DNA of 64,000 bases from Lachnospiraceae bacterium (GTDB lineage Bacteria > Bacillota > Clostridia > Lachnospirales > Lachnospiraceae): assembly GCA_022483465.1 (NCBI GenBank), contig JAKVNF010000004.1, positions 172,001 through 236,000 on the forward strand, read 5' to 3'. The notes under the pieces are model-generated. The model was given only the letters and a program-made list of their open reading frames with translations, was not told the DNA's origin and did no database searches. Positions 60,796 to 64,000 of the stretch are shown here, piece by piece. Made by a program: the position numbers and the translations under genes. Numbering within the stretch: the first letter of the stretch is position 1; each line of letters starts with the position of its first letter.

Positions 60796-61812
60796 TCACA
60801 TCACGTCTGCAAACTGGGGCTTCAGCTTCCGGAAGATCATGGCGCCGATGACAAACAGGAGCACCGTCACGATCCAGAAGTAGGTGGAGGAGTAGAAGTG
60901 GGTCCAGAACCACTCCCGCCCGTAGATGGAGCTGCGGTAGCCCTCCACGATGTAGGCCATCGGATTCAGCTTGAAGTAGGGGCGCAGGTTCTCATTGATG
61001 TTGCTGACGTTCCAGAGGATGGGGGTGGCCCACATGCCGACCTGCAGGAAGATCGAGACGATCTGCTGCAGATCCCGGAAGAACACCACGATGGCCGAGG
61101 TGGCATAGGACAGGCCCAGCACAAACAGGTACTCGCACAGCGTGTAGTAGATCAGCTGCAGCCAGTACACCGAGGGGAAATACCCGTAGAGGATGCTGAT
61201 GATCAGCAGGATGATGGTGAACCCGACGTGGGTGATCACCGCCGCGTTGATCTTGATCATCGGCAGGATGCTGACCTTGAAGACCACCTTCTTGACCAGG
61301 AAGTTGTACTCCATCAGGCTCGTCATGCCGCCGGTCACCGCGTCCGAGAAGAAGAACCAGGGGACGAGGCCGGCGGTGAGAAAGAGCACGTAGGGCACGT
61401 CGATGGCCCCGGTGATCTGCTGCCGGCCGGAGCGGAAGATCCGGTCAAACACCACGTAGTACATGAGCACCGTCACAACAGGCGGCACCAGGCTCCAGAC
61501 CACGCCCAGGTACGAGCCCGCGTAGCGCTTTCGAAAGTCGTTCTTAGACAGGCGCAGGATCAGCCGCCGGTTGTTCCAGAGCTCCTGGGGGAGCTGGGTC
61601 AGCCGGTTGTAGCCGAAGGTGACCAGAAGCACCACCAGCGTCAGCAGAAGGCAGGCGCAGATCTTCTTGAGCCTTGCAGTCTGGGGATCCTCCAAGGGGT
61701 TCGTGTGGGCAACCACCACCACGGCCAAAATCAGGGCCGCCGCCCAGACAATCCCCAGCACACGCCCCTTGCGCATCATTTTTGTTGCATCCGTTTTCTC
61801 TGTATTCCTCAT
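60796..61812 (-). CDS. wzm: Polysaccharide ABC exporter permease (Wzm/RgpC type)
   Basis: 338 residues. Two additional N-terminal membrane helices (about 19-35 and 51-67) precede the ABC-2 permease body: LSKNDFRKRYAGSYLGVVWS at the interfacial helix, PPVVTVLMYYVVFDRIFRSG, FFFSDAVTGGMTSLMEYNFL, LGLSYATSAIVVFFRDLQQI and the end MAYIVEGYRSSIYGREW. Exports lipid-linked polysaccharide across the cytoplasmic membrane together with Wzt. First gene of the glycan operon, downstream of an extended -10 promoter. Confidence 0.92.
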   Translation of the reverse strand: MRNTEKTDATKMMRKGRVLGIVWAAALILAVVVVAHTNPLEDPQTARLKKICACLLLTLVVLLVTFGYNRLTQLPQELWNNRRLILRLSKNDFRKRYAGSYLGVVWSLVPPVVTVLMYYVVFDRIFRSGRQQITGAIDVPYVLFLTAGLVPWFFFSDAVTGGMTSLMEYNFLVKKVVFKVSILPMIKINAAVITHVGFTIILLIISILYGYFPSVYWLQLIYYTLCEYLFVLGLSYATSAIVVFFRDLQQIVSIFLQVGMWATPILWNVSNINENLRPYFKLNPMAYIVEGYRSSIYGREWFWTHFYSSTYFWIVTVLLFVIGAMIFRKLKPQFADVM

Positions 61813-61854
61813 GCACCGATTCCCGTCTTCTTTTTCTTGCCATACAGCGCAATC

Positions 61855-61863
61855 AGTATACCA
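61855..61863 (-). promoter_or_regulatory. Extended -10 promoter of the glycan operon
   Basis: TGGTATACT on the minus strand, 43 bases upstream of the wzm start. No correctly spaced -35 was seen, but the TGn extension partly compensates. Confidence 0.5.
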
Positions 61864-61935
61864 TACCCGTATGCTCCGCGCGCCGTCAATCCGAAAGAGC
61901 CCAAACGCCCACTTTTAAGATTGCGAGCGGGAATT

Positions 61936-61956
61936 CTCGGCAATTCAATTGCCGAG
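61936..61956. repeat. Perfect hairpin, probable IS200/IS605 left-end structure
   Basis: CTCGGCAATT, one base, AATTGCCGAG. It is enclosed by a looser AGCGGG / CCCGCT pair (about 61927-61976). It lies about 105 bases upstream of the tnpA start, as expected of the left-end hairpin that TnpA recognises in single-stranded DNA. Confidence 0.65.
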
Positions 61957-62061
61957 ATGAAAGCGAGCCCGCTTCATCGACTGCAACGCATTGCTTAGCT
62001 TACAACAAGATTTTATAAATAGATTATACACATACCGCTATATATCTGCTAAACTATAGGT

Positions 62062-62355
62062 ATGAAAACAAACCTCGTGCATTACCGCACATGCGCGTGC
62101 AATATCAATTACCATGTGGTATGGTGCGTCAAGTACCGACAGAAGGTATTAACCCCGGAAATTGAGAAGGACCTGAAAGCCATTCTGCTGTCCGTCGCCA
62201 AGGATAAGGGGTTCACCATCCACGAATGCGAAGTCGGCACTGCTGACCATGTACATTGCTTCGTGTCTGCACCTCCGAAGCTGTCGATCACAAATCTGGT
62301 CAAATACATGAAGGGCATTTCGGGCCGCATGCTATTTGAAACATGGATTCCATGA
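62062..62355 (+). pseudogene. tnpA: IS200/IS605-type TnpA (HUH transposase), C-terminally truncated
   Basis: It begins MKTNLVHYRTCACNINYHVV and has the HUH motif DHVHCFVSAPP, then ITNLVKYMKGISGRMLFE. After that the sequence leaves the family (TWIP, stop). Intact TnpA has about 130-150 residues, with the nucleophilic Tyr in the missing C-terminal helix, so this 97-residue product cannot carry out strand transfer. The break coincides with the border of the next IS, which probably caused it. TnpB is not visible. Confidence 0.85.
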
Positions 62356-63900
62356 TTTTTACGTAGCAGACAACACGACCCCCAGTGTATCCAGTATTTC
62401 CTGAGTCTCCTTCCTGATATGGGTCAGGTGCTGTGTCCCATTCGGGTCCGTGATTCTGCATATATCCTTCGTCATCAGGATTGCCTCCTTGGGAGTCAGC
62501 TTCTCGGACAGATGATGAACATTGATTGCATTGATCAGCCCATAGTAGTAAAGAAGACTGATGTGATTCAGAAATGCCCACCCGCGAAAGTACTCATCGT
62601 TGTGGGCGTGTGAAGCTTCCGCCCTGACACTGTTCTTCAGGTAATCAAAACACTCCTCAATGTCCCAGCGTTCCTTGTAATCCAGATATATCTCCTTTGG
62701 CACTGCGTCCAGATTACTGCAGAAACAGAAGTAACCCATACGGGGCTTTTTGGCCAGATCCATAGGGGTATTGGCAGATTCATCATAATCATCTTCGCAC
62801 CGCTCAATGAAGTGTGCGTGCTCCTGTGCCCGCCGCTGTTCATCCATAAAGATGTAGATGTAGTCTCCGAGATTGCCGCTTTTCTGCTTGTGATACCAGA
62901 TGGCACGGCCATGATAAGCAAAGGTTCCGTCGAACTTATCCAGACCTTCTCTTTCGAAGAACTCCTGCTTCACGGCCTTTGTGTTTTCCTGAAGCGGCAG
63001 AATGTATTTCAGGTGGCTTTCCATCAGGGCGGAAACGTTCTTTTTGGAGTAGAACCCCTTGTCTCCGAGAATGATGACATCCTTGCAGCCGGATCTTTGA
63101 ACGACATCCAGAAACTCTGACTTGTCAACGATAGATCCCTGAATCACAACATAGAACAGCGGGCAGTGGGTATCCTTCTCGAAGACATAGAGCAGCCTTG
63201 CCTGGGGATCCCTTGAATGCTCTGCGTTGTACCCGGATGCAGCAAGTGAATCTCCAAAGTCCAGAAAGATTGACGTCCCATCAAACAGGAGAGTTGTGTT
63301 TTCGGTGACGTGAAGCCGCATAAACGACTCAGCACGTTCCTGCATAGTTCCCAGACGGAGGATAAACCTCTGCACCGTTCCTTCTGATATGGAAAGATCC
63401 GGAGCAAGATCGCTCAGGTAGGACTGTTCGAAGACCGACTGCAATGCTCTGGTAGAGGCGACTCCTTCCACCAGTCGTAGAAGTGCAATCGTACGGATCT
63501 CCCGGTAGCAATCCGGGAAGCATTTCTTCAAATCCGTTTCGAGGTTTGGAGACAGCTGCGACAGCATCTCATAGGCCCCGAAGGTCTTGGAGCGATATGT
63601 GACGGCTCCAGTGGCAGGTGGAAGCATACCATTCTGCTGCATAAGTTCAATTGCATAGCGGTTGGGAATGAATCCATCCTGTTCCGAGATCTTGCCAATG
63701 CACTTACCGGTTTTCTTCCGAGAGCGCTTGGTTACCCGGCTATACTCGGACGTGATCTGGTAAACATAGTAGTGATTATTAAGGAGCCGTATTTCACAAG
63801 CTCCGAACTGTGTAGGGCGCTGGTTCCGAATGGCTTCTGGTATACTCATATCGGCCTCCGTAAATATACGTGCATATATCCGTAAACTACGTATATTTTA
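62345..63900 (-). mobile_element. Insertion sequence carrying the YREK transposase (ends approximate)
   Basis: The left border lies just after the last TnpA-like codon (about 62340-62350). The right border is near 63890, where TACGTAG recurs inverted (62360-62366 and 63887-63893). No clear target duplication was found, so coordinates are estimates. The last 100 bases of the window (63901-64000) hold no recognisable gene and do not visibly continue TnpA. Confidence 0.5.
62359..63849 (-). CDS. IS4-superfamily (IS1634-like) transposase
   Basis: 496 residues starting MSIPEAIRNQRPTQFGACEI. DDE elements: LLFDGTSIFLDF (first Asp), VIILGDKGFYSKKNV (second Asp) and the Y-2-R-3-E-6-K block DYKERWDIEECFDYLKNSV with catalytic Glu. 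Resembles the large IS1634-type transposases in length and in its N-terminal YYVYQITSEYSRVTKRSRKK region. Intact. Distinct from the transposase at 415-1824. Family assignment between IS1634 and IS4 proper is uncertain. Confidence 0.82.
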   Translation of the reverse strand: MSIPEAIRNQRPTQFGACEIRLLNNHYYVYQITSEYSRVTKRSRKKTGKCIGKISEQDGFIPNRYAIELMQQNGMLPPATGAVTYRSKTFGAYEMLSQLSPNLETDLKKCFPDCYREIRTIALLRLVEGVASTRALQSVFEQSYLSDLAPDLSISEGTVQRFILRLGTMQERAESFMRLHVTENTTLLFDGTSIFLDFGDSLAASGYNAEHSRDPQARLLYVFEKDTHCPLFYVVIQGSIVDKSEFLDVVQRSGCKDVIILGDKGFYSKKNVSALMESHLKYILPLQENTKAVKQEFFEREGLDKFDGTFAYHGRAIWYHKQKSGNLGDYIYIFMDEQRRAQEHAHFIERCEDDYDESANTPMDLAKKPRMGYFCFCSNLDAVPKEIYLDYKERWDIEECFDYLKNSVRAEASHAHNDEYFRGWAFLNHISLLYYYGLINAINVHHLSEKLTPKEAILMTKDICRITDPNGTQHLTHIRKETQEILDTLGVVLSAT

Positions 63901-64000
63901 GTCCTATATGAGCGCTAAATCAAGCAATTTGGACCTCAAAATGAGCTCACAGAGCTGTTTTTGGAATTACTACTGACATAAAACCCAGTGCACGAAATTT

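Noticed and set aside
1-64000. tRNA, rRNA, CRISPR array, replication origin and prophage structural genes.
   Set aside because: I looked for characteristic sequences and gene types and saw none, although small RNAs cannot be excluded without computation.

Overview
The window looks like the chromosome of a fairly GC-rich Lachnospiraceae-type member of the Clostridia. This is judged from gene content and order (birA / small conserved protein / dusB / greA / lysS; ispD-dnaE-pfkA; a tsaE-tsaB-rimI-rnz-tsaD run), a LysRS with a C-terminal tRNA-binding module, an FMN-riboswitch ribU, and AGGAGG-type ribosome binding sites. Nearly all host genes lie on the minus strand. No rRNA, tRNA or CRISPR array was recognised. 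All functional calls come from reading motifs by eye.

Layout. 1-5.7 kb is a mobile-element scrapyard: the tail of an IS21-type istA cut by an IS4-type element, a second copy of the lysS 3' end, a higBA-type toxin-antitoxin locus whose toxin is split by an IS1595-type element with an 8-bp target duplication, and two small coupled genes typical of integrated elements. 5.8-11 kb is birA, a conserved small protein, dusB, greA and lysS. An IS110-type element (11.5-13.0 kb) separates these from argF, an SPFH membrane protein and a SleB-type wall hydrolase. At 16.4-18.4 kb a broken SDR-cupin fusion gene diverges from a TetR regulator. 18.4-25.4 kb is ispD-dnaE-pfkA-trmH-proC. 25.6-31.7 kb is a BMP-type ABC importer operon ending in a zinc-type dehydrogenase gene. 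31.9-36.2 kb is the t6A-modification operon with rnz, rimI and a GNAT gene. 36.3-37.3 kb is ribU with its promoter, FMN riboswitch and terminator. 37.4-40.3 kb is a four-gene IS30-type element with a 13-bp target duplication.

40.3-61.8 kb is the cell-envelope region. Read in the direction of transcription (right to left) it holds an O-antigen/rhamnan-type ABC exporter (Wzm, Wzt with a carbohydrate-binding-like tail), a 720-residue methyltransferase plus kinase-like plus coiled-coil protein, several large GT2 glycosyltransferases, a phosphohexomutase, a polyprenyl-phosphate sugar transferase, an LCP ligase with a repeat-rich tail, another GT2, a RelQ-type alarmone synthetase, a coiled-coil membrane protein, an M23/LysM/G5 protein and murA. 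Together these suggest that a glycan is begun on a lipid carrier by the sugar transferase, elongated by the GT2 enzymes, possibly capped by the methyltransferase-kinase, exported by Wzm/Wzt and joined to the wall by the LCP enzyme. The likeness to the E. coli O9a WbdD/Wzm/Wzt termination system is the most interesting inference in the window. 61.9-64 kb returns to mobile DNA: a truncated IS200/IS605 tnpA against a YREK transposase.
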